A stretch of DNA of 64,000 nucleotides from Leptospiraceae bacterium. GTDB lineage: Bacteria > Spirochaetota > Leptospiria > Leptospirales > Leptospiraceae. The notes under the pieces are model-generated. The model worked only from the letters and a program-made list of their open reading frames with translations, had not been told where the DNA came from and made no database searches. Below, one piece after another: positions 52,190 to 60,807 of this stretch. Within the stretch, counting starts at the first letter, position 1. The number at the start of each line of letters is the position of its first letter. The stretch lies in NCBI GenBank assembly GCA_016708435.1, contig JADJFV010000033.1, positions 310,001 through 374,000 of the forward strand, written 5' to 3'. A program made the translations under genes and the position numbers.

Positions 52190-52357
52190 ACTATGTCTAA
52201 TCCTTTTAATAAACTTCGTCCTAAAAAAATTTTTCTGAACTGAAAATTGACACTGAATTGCCAATAAAAGGCTTTCTACAAAAATATAATTAAATACTAT
52301 TTTATGCTTTATTCGATATGATTACTAGATATTTTGAATAAAGAAGTAAATTAATTT

Positions 52358-53689
52358 TTGACAAAACCCGTGAAAGCAAAGTTTGAACAAATACTGACTA
52401 GAATCTCCATTATAGATAGAGATGTAAACGAATTAAATCGTATTAAAAGCAAACTTCCCGACGATCGACCTTATTCTTCTGGTCTACAATTAATCTTTGA
52501 TAAACAGATCAATAATCTACTCGATGAGCGAGATATTCTTTTGGGGCAAACAGTTCCTAACCCGCCTGCTTGGCTCGTTGGGGATATAACGAATGGACAC
52601 CATAAACATGAAGTCATTCAAACCATTCCCACGATTGATCCAAATTATAAAAATACCGAGCCAACGGAACAAGAAGTCATGGCTTTCATCAAGGCACTTC
52701 CGAAGACAGAAATTCATTTACACCTAGAAGCCTGCGTAAACAAACCGACTCTCAAAGAAATGTTTAAAAAAAATGGAGTCGAAATTACAGAAGAAGAATT
52801 TGATAAAAAATTCATGTTCCATGATTTGAACGGATTTATCCAATTATTCTTATTTATCCAAAGTGCTGTTAAATCACACGAAGATTTTTCTTTTATGATA
52901 GATAGTCTCGCCGAATACATGAGAGCGGATAATATTATTTATACCGAAGTATTTGTCGCGCCAACTAAATTTATTCAGAACGGAATCGACTTTGATAAGA
53001 TGATCGAAGTCATGGTAAATCGCATTCGTGAATTAAGAGAGCAAGAAGGAATCGAGATTCGATTGCTCATAGATGTATCTCGCACATTCGGAGCAGAAAA
53101 TGCGATGAACAATCTCAACCGAGTGTTAAATCTAAATTACCCGGAAGTGCTTGGCATTGGTCTAGGCGGTGCTGAATTGCTCGGTCCTGCCAAAGATTAT
53201 GAAGAAGTATTTCAAAAAGCAAGAGAGGCAGGGCTACACACTGTTATCCACGCTGGGGAAGATGACGGTCCTTGGTCTATCTGGGATTCTATTAATTATC
53301 TAAAAGTTGAGCGTATAGGACACGGAACATCTGCCATTCAAGATTCTGATTTAGTTGATTTTCTAAAAGAATCACAAATTCCAATTGAGATTTGTCTTAC
53401 TAGCAATGTATTCACAGGAAAATACGTCAAGAAAGAAGAAAATCATCCCGTTCGCGAATACTATGACAGAGGCGTTTACACCTGTATCAACACAGATGAC
53501 CCGGAGATATTCGATGTTAACCTCAGCTATGAATATTTCAAACTCTATCGCTTCTTAAATTTCTCTATTGAAGAATTAATTGACCTTATTAAAAAAGGCG
53601 TCTTCGCAACCTTTCATCCCGATAAAGAAGCTTTATGGAAAAGAGTCAACAGTGAAATCATCAAAGTCAGAACAAAGCATAATTTTTAG
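52358..53689 (+). CDS. Adenosine deaminase family protein with N-terminal extension
   Basis: 443 residues, about 100 longer at the N-terminus than typical bacterial adenosine deaminase (about 330-350). The extra part (1-100) is charged and helical. The metal-dependent hydrolase core has EIHLHLEAC (His120, His122), VIHAGEDDGPWSI, RIGHGTSA, CLTSNVFTG and CINTDDPEIF, with the zinc His and Asp ligands and the HAGE general-acid glutamate all in place. It deaminates adenosine to inosine or a close analogue (HLEAC in place of HLDG suggests a divergent specificity). The start is TTG 52358, weakly supported by AAGAAG; GTG at 52370 is possible. Cytosolic. Confidence 0.9.
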   Translation: MTKPVKAKFEQILTRISIIDRDVNELNRIKSKLPDDRPYSSGLQLIFDKQINNLLDERDILLGQTVPNPPAWLVGDITNGHHKHEVIQTIPTIDPNYKNTEPTEQEVMAFIKALPKTEIHLHLEACVNKPTLKEMFKKNGVEITEEEFDKKFMFHDLNGFIQLFLFIQSAVKSHEDFSFMIDSLAEYMRADNIIYTEVFVAPTKFIQNGIDFDKMIEVMVNRIRELREQEGIEIRLLIDVSRTFGAENAMNNLNRVLNLNYPEVLGIGLGGAELLGPAKDYEEVFQKAREAGLHTVIHAGEDDGPWSIWDSINYLKVERIGHGTSAIQDSDLVDFLKESQIPIEICLTSNVFTGKYVKKEENHPVREYYDRGVYTCINTDDPEIFDVNLSYEYFKLYRFLNFSIEELIDLIKKGVFATFHPDKEALWKRVNSEIIKVRTKHNF

Positions 53690-53718
53690 TTAAGGCTAAT
53701 TTATTTTAATCGCAGGTA

Positions 53719-54063
53719 ATGATGATTAATCCAAAACTACTCCATAATGATGAAACAATTTTTAAATTTAAAAGTATCATTACTCATTTAGAAATCCCGA
53801 TTAGCCGTATCTATCTGTTTGGAAGCAGGGCAAAAGGAAACCAAAATCCAGATAGTGATTATGATTTTTTAGTTTTACTTGCCAATATCAAAGACAATGA
53901 TTTAGTAAGAAAGTATAGAAGAACGATCGTCTTAAAAGCACATAGTGAAATTCCGAATATTCCATTTGATATTTTAGTTAAAAATTTAGAAGAATTCGAT
54001 TCCTATAAATCAGAGATTAATACTTTGTATAATGAAATCTACCAACAAGGTATTGAAATTTGA
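53719..54063 (+). CDS. MNT-type nucleotidyltransferase (HEPN partner)
   Basis: 114 residues, minimal nucleotidyltransferase fold of the pol beta superfamily. The motif GSRAKGNQNPDSDYDFLV gives Gly35-Ser36 and catalytic Asp47 and Asp49; Asp84 in PFDILV is the third carboxylate. In HEPN/MNT toxin-antitoxin pairs this protein modifies (adenylylates) and neutralises its HEPN toxin. The HEPN gene overlaps its stop codon, so the two are coupled. GCAGGTAATG near the start offers a ribosome site; Met2 is an alternative start. Confidence 0.9.
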   Translation: MMINPKLLHNDETIFKFKSIITHLEIPISRIYLFGSRAKGNQNPDSDYDFLVLLANIKDNDLVRKYRRTIVLKAHSEIPNIPFDILVKNLEEFDSYKSEINTLYNEIYQQGIEI

Positions 54064-54449
54064 AAACCAATATTGTAGATAATTTTTTGATAAAAGCATC
54101 TCGTGATCTTGGAACAGCAGAATTAATATTTAAGAATAAACCTGAATTTACAGATACATTAACTTTTCATTGTCAGCAAACTATTGAAAAATCCTTAAAA
54201 GCCTACTTAACATTTCATAACACAAAGATAAAATCAAATCATGATTTGATTTATTTGATTGAAAAATGTTCTGAGCTAGATTCAGAATTTTCATCTTTTT
54301 CAAAAGACCTATTTGCTGACGTGAATGATATTGGAATGTCAGTAAGATATGATGACATTGAAAATGATCCGAAAGAAGAGGAAGCTTTTCATTATTTAGA
54401 GTTCACAAGAGAAATTTATTCTTTTGTGAAACAGAAATTAAATAAATGA
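54060..54449 (+). CDS. HEPN-domain protein (MNT partner)
   Basis: 129 residues starting at TTG 54060, overlapping the MNT gene (TTGA). All-alpha HEPN fold: FLIKASRDLGTAELIF, HCQQTIEKSLKAYLTFHN, SNHDLIYLIEKC, DIGMSVRYDD. In the well-studied pairs the HEPN protein is an RNase toxin using an Rx4-6H motif; I do not see that motif here (the nearest His follows the RYDD arginine by 14 residues), so RNase activity is doubtful and it may be a nucleotide-binding or regulatory member. It is likely silenced or controlled by the partner MNT protein. Confidence 0.88.
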   Translation: MKTNIVDNFLIKASRDLGTAELIFKNKPEFTDTLTFHCQQTIEKSLKAYLTFHNTKIKSNHDLIYLIEKCSELDSEFSSFSKDLFADVNDIGMSVRYDDIENDPKEEEAFHYLEFTREIYSFVKQKLNK

Positions 54450-54473
54450 GATTAAGTTAGAAATAATCAATTC

Positions 54474-55316
54474 ATGCTAAAAAATATCGCCAACCGTAAA
54501 TTCTTTCAATTTCAAAATCTAAATCTTTCCTATCTAGATTCAGAAACACAATCAGAGCAAATAATACTAATTACCCACGCAAATGGTTACAGTGCGGAGT
54601 GTTATTCCTATTTAATCGAAGCGCTCCGAGACAAATACAGAGTAATCGCACTTGACTTTTCCGGGCATGGGCAGTCAGAGCCATTCTATGATTTTACTAG
54701 TTGGGATTTTTTAAGGGAGCAGATATTGGCACTCGTAGAGCTTGAGAAGTTGAGTAATATTATTTCGATTGGTCATTCTATGGGTGGTTCAAGTGTATTG
54801 CGTGCCTCCAAAAAAAAGCCGAGTTTGTTTAAGAAGCTAATCCTATTTGACCCCACTTTTTTAAGTATACCGATTCTTGTTTACGGAAGTCTATTCGGAA
54901 TTCCAATTGCTAAGAATGCAATCAAAAGAAGAAGGAATTTTAAGAACATTGATCAAGTTAGAAAAGTGTTTAAAAAATTTTCTGCTTTTTCGAATTGGAA
55001 TGAGCGGGTATATGACGATTATCTCAGGTCATGCTTTCGTGCTTCCGGTGAGGAAGTAGAACTCATTTGTGATCCCAAATTAGAAGCAAGGTATTTTAGC
55101 ACACCGAGTTTTAGGAGCTTCCTTGACTTTGGAAAAAATAAACTAGAGACTCATATCATTATACCCCAAAAATTCGAAGTATGCTCACCCTTGCGTGGTA
55201 AAAAAATCGTTGCGGGTAATCCTAATTCAACGCTAACTGTCATCCCCGATGGAACCCATTTTTTTCCTTTTGAGAAGACGGAGTTTACGCTTAATAAAAT
55301 TAAGGAGTTGTTATGA
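54474..55316 (+). CDS. Alpha/beta hydrolase
   Basis: 280 residues. Classical hydrolase fold with the oxyanion HANGYS segment (35-40), DFSGHGQSEP (61-70), nucleophile Ser102 in IGHSMGG and a catalytic-His candidate in DGTHFFPFEK near residue 263. Resembles lipase/esterase or haloperoxidase-like members; the substrate is unknown. Its stop overlaps the start of the DUF218 gene by 4 nt, making a two-gene unit. Confidence 0.85.
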   Translation: MLKNIANRKFFQFQNLNLSYLDSETQSEQIILITHANGYSAECYSYLIEALRDKYRVIALDFSGHGQSEPFYDFTSWDFLREQILALVELEKLSNIISIGHSMGGSSVLRASKKKPSLFKKLILFDPTFLSIPILVYGSLFGIPIAKNAIKRRRNFKNIDQVRKVFKKFSAFSNWNERVYDDYLRSCFRASGEEVELICDPKLEARYFSTPSFRSFLDFGKNKLETHIIIPQKFEVCSPLRGKKIVAGNPNSTLTVIPDGTHFFPFEKTEFTLNKIKELL

Positions 55317-56086
55317 ACCTATTCTTCTATCTATCCAAACTGCTGACTATTTTCCTCTTCCCACTTCCGCTTTGTATTTTATTTGCTCTTTTTCTGATTC
55401 TTTTTAAAATCAAAGGTGCAAAGAATAAATTTCTTTCCTTTCTTCCCATCGGCTTACTTTATTTAGCTTCAAGCTTTCCCGTTTGCCAGGCTTTAATTTC
55501 GAGTCTAGAAGAAGATTTTCCACCAACGGCAATCGAAAACACGACAAAGGCAGATGTGATTGTAGTGCTTGGTGGAATGATCAACACACTAAGTGCTTAT
55601 CCTGAAAGAGTAGAACTTTTAAGTTCGGGTGATCGGCTAACAGATAGTATACTCTTATACAAAGCGGGAAGGGCAGAGCAGATATTATTTACCGGTGGTT
55701 CTGGAATTTTATTTGAGCAGGAAATCAAAGAAGCTGGCTTTGCAAAAAAGTTCTTAATTAGTTTCGGAGTGCCGGAGAATAAAATACTTATAGAATCGGA
55801 ATCAAGAAATACATTTGAAAATGCACTCTATACGAAAAAGATTCTTGAAGAAAAAAAAATGAATCGTATAATCCTTGTTACCTCCGCATTTCATATGAAG
55901 AGGTCTTTTGCTATTTTTAAAAAATTAGGATTAGAGGTAATTCCTTTTCCAACAGATTATCGTGCGCTTAATATGGGGTTGAACTTTGATGCATTTGTCC
56001 CCTCTACGGGTGCGCTTGATACGACTACATTAGCAATCAAAGAATGGATTGGAATTATTGCCTATGAATGGAAGGGCTATATGTGA
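55313..56086 (+). CDS. YdcF-like (ElyC/SanA/YdcF, DUF218) membrane protein
   Basis: 257 residues with two N-terminal membrane helices (about 5-30 and 40-55) and a DUF218 domain (about 78-240): ADVIVVLGGMINT, RLTDSILLYKAGRAEQILFTGGSG, ESRNTFENALYTKKIL, ILVTSAFHMKRSFAIFKKLGLEV. In Enterobacteria ElyC and SanA affect envelope and peptidoglycan precursor integrity; other members handle lipid or nucleotide phosphates. It is expected at the inner membrane with the domain outside. Overlaps the hydrolase gene by ATGA, so translation is coupled. Confidence 0.9.
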   Translation: MNLFFYLSKLLTIFLFPLPLCILFALFLILFKIKGAKNKFLSFLPIGLLYLASSFPVCQALISSLEEDFPPTAIENTTKADVIVVLGGMINTLSAYPERVELLSSGDRLTDSILLYKAGRAEQILFTGGSGILFEQEIKEAGFAKKFLISFGVPENKILIESESRNTFENALYTKKILEEKKMNRIILVTSAFHMKRSFAIFKKLGLEVIPFPTDYRALNMGLNFDAFVPSTGALDTTTLAIKEWIGIIAYEWKGYM

Positions 56087-56130
56087 AAAAAAGTCTTGTC
56101 AGTTTTTTAAATTAGTATAAAATAATTTTC

Positions 56131-58170
56131 ATGTTTAAAAGAATACCATATTTGGTTCTAATCATTGCATTTCAATTTTGCTCTCTAGCAGGAAAAAATA
56201 ACCTTCCAGATATTGGTTTTTTGACTTTTCTTTCAAGAATGACTGGGAAGCCAACGACAAATGCTGTTACGGCAAATACTTGTTTGACCTACGCTAAAAC
56301 AGTAAACTCAACCTCCTCAGCGGGAACCAATAATTCTTATACTTGTATTTACAAGCCTGATTCAATTTCAATGGAATGTGTTTATACTACTCCTGTCACC
56401 GAGGATAATACTGCAACTACTACAAAGACAGATTTTTTTAATTCAACGGAAGACTTTATACAACGCACAAAGAACTTTGCTCAGTCTACGGTTCGTTATT
56501 CACAAATAAACAAGGACATAGCAACGAATAAATTTTTTCAGTATGATACCTCAAATCGGCTAATTGGTATTATCCAATCAGACGGAACAAGTATTTCTAT
56601 ATCAGAATACGACACACAGAATCGTTATACGAAAGGTGTTGTCAATCCTCCTGATATAATTTGTCAGGTTCCTTTTGTAAACTCTTACGATGATGCAAAT
56701 CTTTCATTCAAGCAAAGTATTTCTTTTTCAAAGTTGATTCCTTCTACAAATCTTTTATGCAATTTCTTGTCTACGGTTGTGCCAGATCAAACAAACGAGT
56801 ATTTCTTTGATAAAGATTTTTTACTTACAAAAAGAATTTTAACCAAAGGCTCAACCGTTACAACAGAAACTTATACGACAGTAGAGACTGCTGAGCTTTG
56901 CGCAGGTAGTGATGGAACACCTTATTCAGCACCGATTATTCAAAAATTCAGTTCTTCTGGTGGGGCTGTTGGTGAGACTGTGAGCATAACAGGTGTTAAT
57001 TTCGATACTGACCCAGGCAGAAATTCAATTCAATTTGCAAATGGGACAAAGACGTTTGGGTCAACGGCTACTAATACTTCTCTTAGTTTCATTGTGCCTG
57101 TGGGGGCTTCTAGTGGGCAGATAACTGTTGTTAATCGCTTTGGCACTGCAAAGTCAAAAACCAGTTTCTATGTGTATAAATATTTCATCTATGCAGGAAA
57201 TGCGAACAGTAACAGTGTTAACGGACTAGAAATAAATGTGGTAGATGGTTCCTTGATGAATCCAATATCTTTAGCAATTGGAAATCAACCTGGCAATATT
57301 ATAGCAAATCTGAATGGAAAATATGCGTATGTAATCAATCAGGGGATATTGGCGGTAAACTCAGTTGTAATTGGAATATCGAATGGATTTCTAAGTAATA
57401 TTGGATCAGCAAATGCAGGCAATGGAGCTAGGAGCGCTGCTATATCCTATGACGGCAAATTACTGTTTGTCTTAAACCAAATTGACAATACAATTTCTAG
57501 ATTCTATATTGATTCGAATACAGGAAGCATTGTGAGTATTGGAACGCCCACTCCGACTGGTGTAACCGGTCCGAATGCAATTGCGGCACATCCTTCTCTT
57601 CCTTTTCTATATGTAACTGGAATCGGTAGTTTGAATGTAGCAGGATTTATAATGGATACTACGACAGGAAATTTGCATTCAATGCAAGGGTCCCCATTTG
57701 CGATCAGTGCACCTCCAAATGGAATTACAATTCATCCAAGAGGATTATTTCTATATACCGCAAATGCATCTATGACAAATAGTGTCTCTAGGTTAATGAT
57801 TCAGCAATTGACCGGAGCTTTGTCGGGAGAAATATTTTATAGCTCTGTTTTAGAAGAAAGTCTAGCAATGGATTCTCTTGGTAAATATCTCTATGCTTGC
57901 AGCAACGCAAACAATCAAATCAATTCCTATTTGGTCAATCAAGCTGATGGTAGCTTGACTTCCATTGGATTTGTATCTAGTAATCAATGTAAAACAGTTG
58001 TTGTAGATCCTTCCGGCAAATATGTGTATGCCACTGAAGATGTAGGTGGAGGATCTGGTAAAATCAATAAATTTTCAATACAACCAACTGGCTCCCTAAT
58101 AGCAAATGGTTTCATTGCATTAGGAACCAACAATCCAAGAGGATTGACGATTTCTAGAACACCGCAATAA
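56131..58170 (+). CDS. Lipoprotein with IPT/TIG domain and beta-propeller
   Basis: 679 residues. Lipobox FQFC (Cys15), an N-terminal region to about 265 with paired cysteines and no recognised domain, an IPT/TIG Ig-like domain (about 268-348; APIIQKFSSSGGAVGETVSI..VNRFGTAKSKTSFYVY), then a seven-bladed lactonase-like/YVTN propeller (about 350-679; YAGNANSNSVNGLEIN, FVLNQIDNTISRFYIDS, YVYATEDVGG). Many Leptospira surface lipoproteins share this plan, and protein or sugar binding at the cell surface is likely. It follows the DUF218 gene by 44 nt but is probably its own transcript. Confidence 0.8.
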   Translation: MFKRIPYLVLIIAFQFCSLAGKNNLPDIGFLTFLSRMTGKPTTNAVTANTCLTYAKTVNSTSSAGTNNSYTCIYKPDSISMECVYTTPVTEDNTATTTKTDFFNSTEDFIQRTKNFAQSTVRYSQINKDIATNKFFQYDTSNRLIGIIQSDGTSISISEYDTQNRYTKGVVNPPDIICQVPFVNSYDDANLSFKQSISFSKLIPSTNLLCNFLSTVVPDQTNEYFFDKDFLLTKRILTKGSTVTTETYTTVETAELCAGSDGTPYSAPIIQKFSSSGGAVGETVSITGVNFDTDPGRNSIQFANGTKTFGSTATNTSLSFIVPVGASSGQITVVNRFGTAKSKTSFYVYKYFIYAGNANSNSVNGLEINVVDGSLMNPISLAIGNQPGNIIANLNGKYAYVINQGILAVNSVVIGISNGFLSNIGSANAGNGARSAAISYDGKLLFVLNQIDNTISRFYIDSNTGSIVSIGTPTPTGVTGPNAIAAHPSLPFLYVTGIGSLNVAGFIMDTTTGNLHSMQGSPFAISAPPNGITIHPRGLFLYTANASMTNSVSRLMIQQLTGALSGEIFYSSVLEESLAMDSLGKYLYACSNANNQINSYLVNQADGSLTSIGFVSSNQCKTVVVDPSGKYVYATEDVGGGSGKINKFSIQPTGSLIANGFIALGTNNPRGLTISRTPQ

Positions 58171-58236
58171 AAATTTTATTTTACAATCCTAATTCAAATT
58201 TTAGTATGTAACTAAGTTAAACATTTAATCCGTGTT

Positions 58237-58253
58237 CATCGGTGGTAATCTTT
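58237..58253. repeat. 17-nt repeat upstream of the SDR gene
   Basis: CATCGGTGGTAATCTTT here is the exact reverse complement of 59042-59058, so the SDR gene is bracketed by inverted copies; a third, shorter copy (CATCGGTGGTAA) is at 59224-59235. The sequence with its flank (CCGTGTTCATCGGTGG) resembles a widespread short intergenic repeat in environmental bacteria. Confidence 0.65.
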
Positions 58254-58273
58254 GAGAGGTAAAGGATTTATAT

Positions 58274-59035
58274 ATGACAAAGGAATTTGAGAAAAAAGTA
58301 GCAATTGTAACAGGGACAGCTTCCCCCCGCGGACTCGGTCGAGCAATTTGCAACCGAATCGCAGAAGATGGTGGAAGTCTTGTGATGGTAGATTTAAAAC
58401 AAGACCAGTGTGACGCAGCAGCAAAAGAAGTTTCCGATACTTACGGAGTCAAAGCAATTGGTATAGCGTGTAACGTTACCAAATACGCCGACTGTGAAAA
58501 CGTTATGGCAAAGACCAAAGAGACATTTGGTAAATTAGATTTTTTAGTGAACAACGCAGGTGTATTAAAAGACAATTTGCTCATGCGTATGTCCGAAGAA
58601 GATTTTGATTTTGTAATGGATGTAAATTTAAAAGGTGTATTTTTGATGACCAAAGCATCCGCCAAGTTAATCCTAAAAGCAGAGTCGGGGCGAATCGTGA
58701 ATATCTCCTCGGTCTCAGGTCTTGTTGGTCAAGCAGCTCAGGCTAATTACTCTTCGTCGAAAGCAGGCGTCATCGCATTAACAAAAGTAACCGCTCGAGA
58801 GTTTTCTGGACGTGGCGTTTTAGTCAATGCGGTTTGTCCTGGTTATGTGCATACAGATATGACTGGTTCTCTTCCCGCCGATATCCAAGAAAAACTAAAA
58901 GAAATGGTTCCACTCAAACGTCCTGCTACACCAGAAGATATTGCCGGTGCCGTAAGATTTTTTCTTGGAAAAGATTCATCGTATATCACAGGCACAATAC
59001 TACGCGTAGACGGCGGCGGCGCAATTGGAATGTAA
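58274..59035 (+). CDS. SDR family 3-oxoacyl-ACP reductase (FabG-like)
   Basis: 253 residues, a Rossmann NAD(P)H enzyme. Nucleotide-binding motif TGTASPRGLG (13-22), NNAG (93-96), catalytic Ser146 in NISSVSG, Tyr159 and Lys163 in YSSSKAG, and the C-terminal TGTILRVDGG. It reduces a beta-ketoacyl thioester or a related carbonyl. Genomic company (thiolase plus DUF35 partner) suggests acyl-CoA/beta-oxidation or polyhydroxyalkanoate-type chemistry rather than core fatty-acid synthesis. AAAGGA lies 8 nt before ATG. The gene is flanked by inverted repeats. Confidence 0.9.
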   Translation: MTKEFEKKVAIVTGTASPRGLGRAICNRIAEDGGSLVMVDLKQDQCDAAAKEVSDTYGVKAIGIACNVTKYADCENVMAKTKETFGKLDFLVNNAGVLKDNLLMRMSEEDFDFVMDVNLKGVFLMTKASAKLILKAESGRIVNISSVSGLVGQAAQANYSSSKAGVIALTKVTAREFSGRGVLVNAVCPGYVHTDMTGSLPADIQEKLKEMVPLKRPATPEDIAGAVRFFLGKDSSYITGTILRVDGGGAIGM

Positions 59036-59041
59036 AAATTA

Positions 59042-59235
59042 AAAGATTACCACCGATGCACACCGAGAGCACCGATAAAAGATACGATGGTTTTAATCCT
59101 GTCACCTCGAACAGTTTCATCGTGAGAGGTCTATCTGGCAAAAATAGTATTAGGTTTGCCTATTACTATTTTTGTGGAATAGACCTCTCACTAACGGCTG
59201 TTCGAGGTGACAGGGGTAAAGCCCATCGGTGGTAA
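59042..59235. repeat. Nested inverted-repeat element (large hairpin)
   Basis: Four nested inverted pairs share one axis: 59047-59058 with 59224-59235 (TTACCACCGATG arms); 59098-59114 with 59198-59214 (CCTGTCACCTCGAACAG arms, exact); 59122-59134 with 59179-59191 (GTGAGAGGTCTAT arms, exact); and 59139-59154 with 59159-59174 (CAAAAATAGTATTAGG arms, one mismatch, 4-nt loop). This folds into a long hairpin of about 190 nt. It lies between the SDR and thiolase stop/start and could be a MITE-like transposon remnant or a transcript structure. Confidence 0.85.
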
Positions 59236-59249
59236 AAAAAGGAGAAATT

Positions 59250-60416
59250 ATGAGAGAAGTATCAATTATTGGAGCATTTCAAACGAAGCATGGCAATCAT
59301 GCTGACAAACATTTGCGCGAACTCGTGACGGAAGCGGGTAATGGTGCGATTAAAGATTCAGGCATTGACCGCAAAGAAATCCAAGCGGTCTTTGTAGGAA
59401 ATTATGCAGGCAACGAATTCAACAGCCAAAACACGATGGCATCTTACGTCTCTACTGTATTAGGAATTGGTAATGTTCCTGCGTATAGACTAGAAGGTGC
59501 TTGTGCGTCAGGCGGTTTAGCACTTAACCAAGGCTTTCATGCTGTAGCGAGTGGTCGGTTTGACACTGTGCTTGTGCTTGGTGTAGAAAAAATGAATACG
59601 CAAGATCCAACTAAGACAATGGAAATTGTAAGTAAGGGACAGGACTTTGAGTTTGAAGGCAAATTCTGCGTATCCGGTCCTTCTGGATTTGCGTTAAACG
59701 CTATGCGTCATATGCACGAATTTGGAACAACAAAAGAAATGCTTTCCACAGTTGCCGAGAAAAATTACTTTCATGGGAGTAAGAACCCTTATGCGCATAA
59801 ACAAAAAATTGTTCCACTTAAAAATATCATGAATGCTAGAATGGTGACAACTCCTCTTGGGTTTCATGATATGTCACTCGTGACTGACGCGGCGGCTTGT
59901 GTGGTAATTACTACGCGTGAAAAAGCAAAATCTATTTCGAAAAAACCAGTTAGCATCAAAGCATCTGCTGTAGGTGGCGACTACTTTACATTATCCATGA
60001 AAAAGGATTCTGTTAGTTTTCCAGCTACTATCAAAGCAGCAGACGAAGCATTTAAAATGGCAAACGTTAAGCGCGAAGACATTGATGTTCTAGAATGCCA
60101 TGACTGTTTTACAATCACTGAAATCATCAACATTGAAGACTTAGGTTTTGTAGAAAAAGGGAAAGGTGGTTTTTACACATTAGACGGTCATACTAGACTC
60201 GGCGGCAAATTACCAGTAAACACTTCCGGTGGACTCAAAGCAAAAGGTCATCCGGTAGGTGCGACCGGTGTTGGTCAAGTAGTTGAAATGACGTTTCAAC
60301 TCAGAGAAGAGTCAGGCGATCGACAAGTCAAAAACGCTCGCACGGCGCTTACGCATGTGTTAGGCGGACCCGGGGCAGTAGCAGCCATTCATATTTTACA
60401 AAAGGATTTTTCATAA
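59250..60416 (+). CDS. SCP2-type thiolase / acetyl-CoA acetyltransferase-like
   Basis: 388 residues from ATG 59250, chosen because GGAGAAATT precedes it (an upstream in-frame GTG/TTG would add residues MVKKGEI). Thiolase fold with nucleophile Cys85 in LEGACASGG, and the downstream ECHDCFTITE and GGLKAKGHPVGATG motifs typical of the SCPx/lipid-transfer thiolase subfamily. It condenses or cleaves beta-ketoacyl-CoA. The partner OB-fold protein gene overlaps by 1 nt, as in many thiolase-DUF35 pairs, where the small protein supports the thiolase or a hydroxymethylglutaryl/acetoacetyl reaction. Confidence 0.93.
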   Translation: MREVSIIGAFQTKHGNHADKHLRELVTEAGNGAIKDSGIDRKEIQAVFVGNYAGNEFNSQNTMASYVSTVLGIGNVPAYRLEGACASGGLALNQGFHAVASGRFDTVLVLGVEKMNTQDPTKTMEIVSKGQDFEFEGKFCVSGPSGFALNAMRHMHEFGTTKEMLSTVAEKNYFHGSKNPYAHKQKIVPLKNIMNARMVTTPLGFHDMSLVTDAAACVVITTREKAKSISKKPVSIKASAVGGDYFTLSMKKDSVSFPATIKAADEAFKMANVKREDIDVLECHDCFTITEIINIEDLGFVEKGKGGFYTLDGHTRLGGKLPVNTSGGLKAKGHPVGATGVGQVVEMTFQLREESGDRQVKNARTALTHVLGGPGAVAAIHILQKDFS

Positions 60417-60742
60417 TGAATACACTTAAAGGAAAAAAATGCAACTCATGTAACTTTCTTATGCTAGAGCCATCTTTCGCATGTCCTAGCTGCGGAAGTG
60501 ATTCCCTCACCGAAATTGAATTCAACGGAGAAGGAACCATCTACACCTACACAGTAGTAAACGTTGGCTTCGGACATTTAGCGGCTAAGGCTCCTTATGT
60601 GCTTGCGATTGTAGACTTAAGGGAAGGCTTAAAAGTTCTCACCATAGTCGAAGATGCAAATCTAAAAACTGTTGCTATTGGGGATAAAGTCAAATTTAAA
60701 CATATGGACGAAAGACAAGAGCCAATCTTCCAAGCGGCATAA
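60416..60742 (+). CDS. DUF35-type OB-fold/rubredoxin-like partner of the thiolase
   Basis: 108 residues. N-terminal zinc-ribbon-like CNSCNFL..FACPSCGSD (four Cys, CxxC pairs) and an OB-fold domain with GEGTIYTYTVVNVGF, APYVLAIVDLREG, GDKVKFKH. It matches the DUF35/ChsH2-like proteins that sit next to SCP2 thiolases and acyl-CoA hydratases and complete their active complex. ATG 60416 shares the A of the thiolase TAA stop. Confidence 0.9.
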   Translation: MNTLKGKKCNSCNFLMLEPSFACPSCGSDSLTEIEFNGEGTIYTYTVVNVGFGHLAAKAPYVLAIVDLREGLKVLTIVEDANLKTVAIGDKVKFKHMDERQEPIFQAA

Positions 60743-60762
60743 GTTTTTTCAATTCCTCACAA

Positions 60763-60807
60763 GATAGGGATTTACAACTTCACTTTGTTGTTTTGTAAAT
60801 CTCTATC
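60763..60807. terminator. Inverted repeat at convergent gene ends
   Basis: GATAGGGATTTACAA (60763-60777) pairs with TTGTAAATCTCTATC (60793-60807), a stem of about 15 bp with one G-T pair. It overlaps the last codons and stop of the minus-strand M1-peptidase gene and lies 20 nt after the DUF35 stop. No strong T-run on either side, so terminator function is likely but not certain. Confidence 0.55.
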
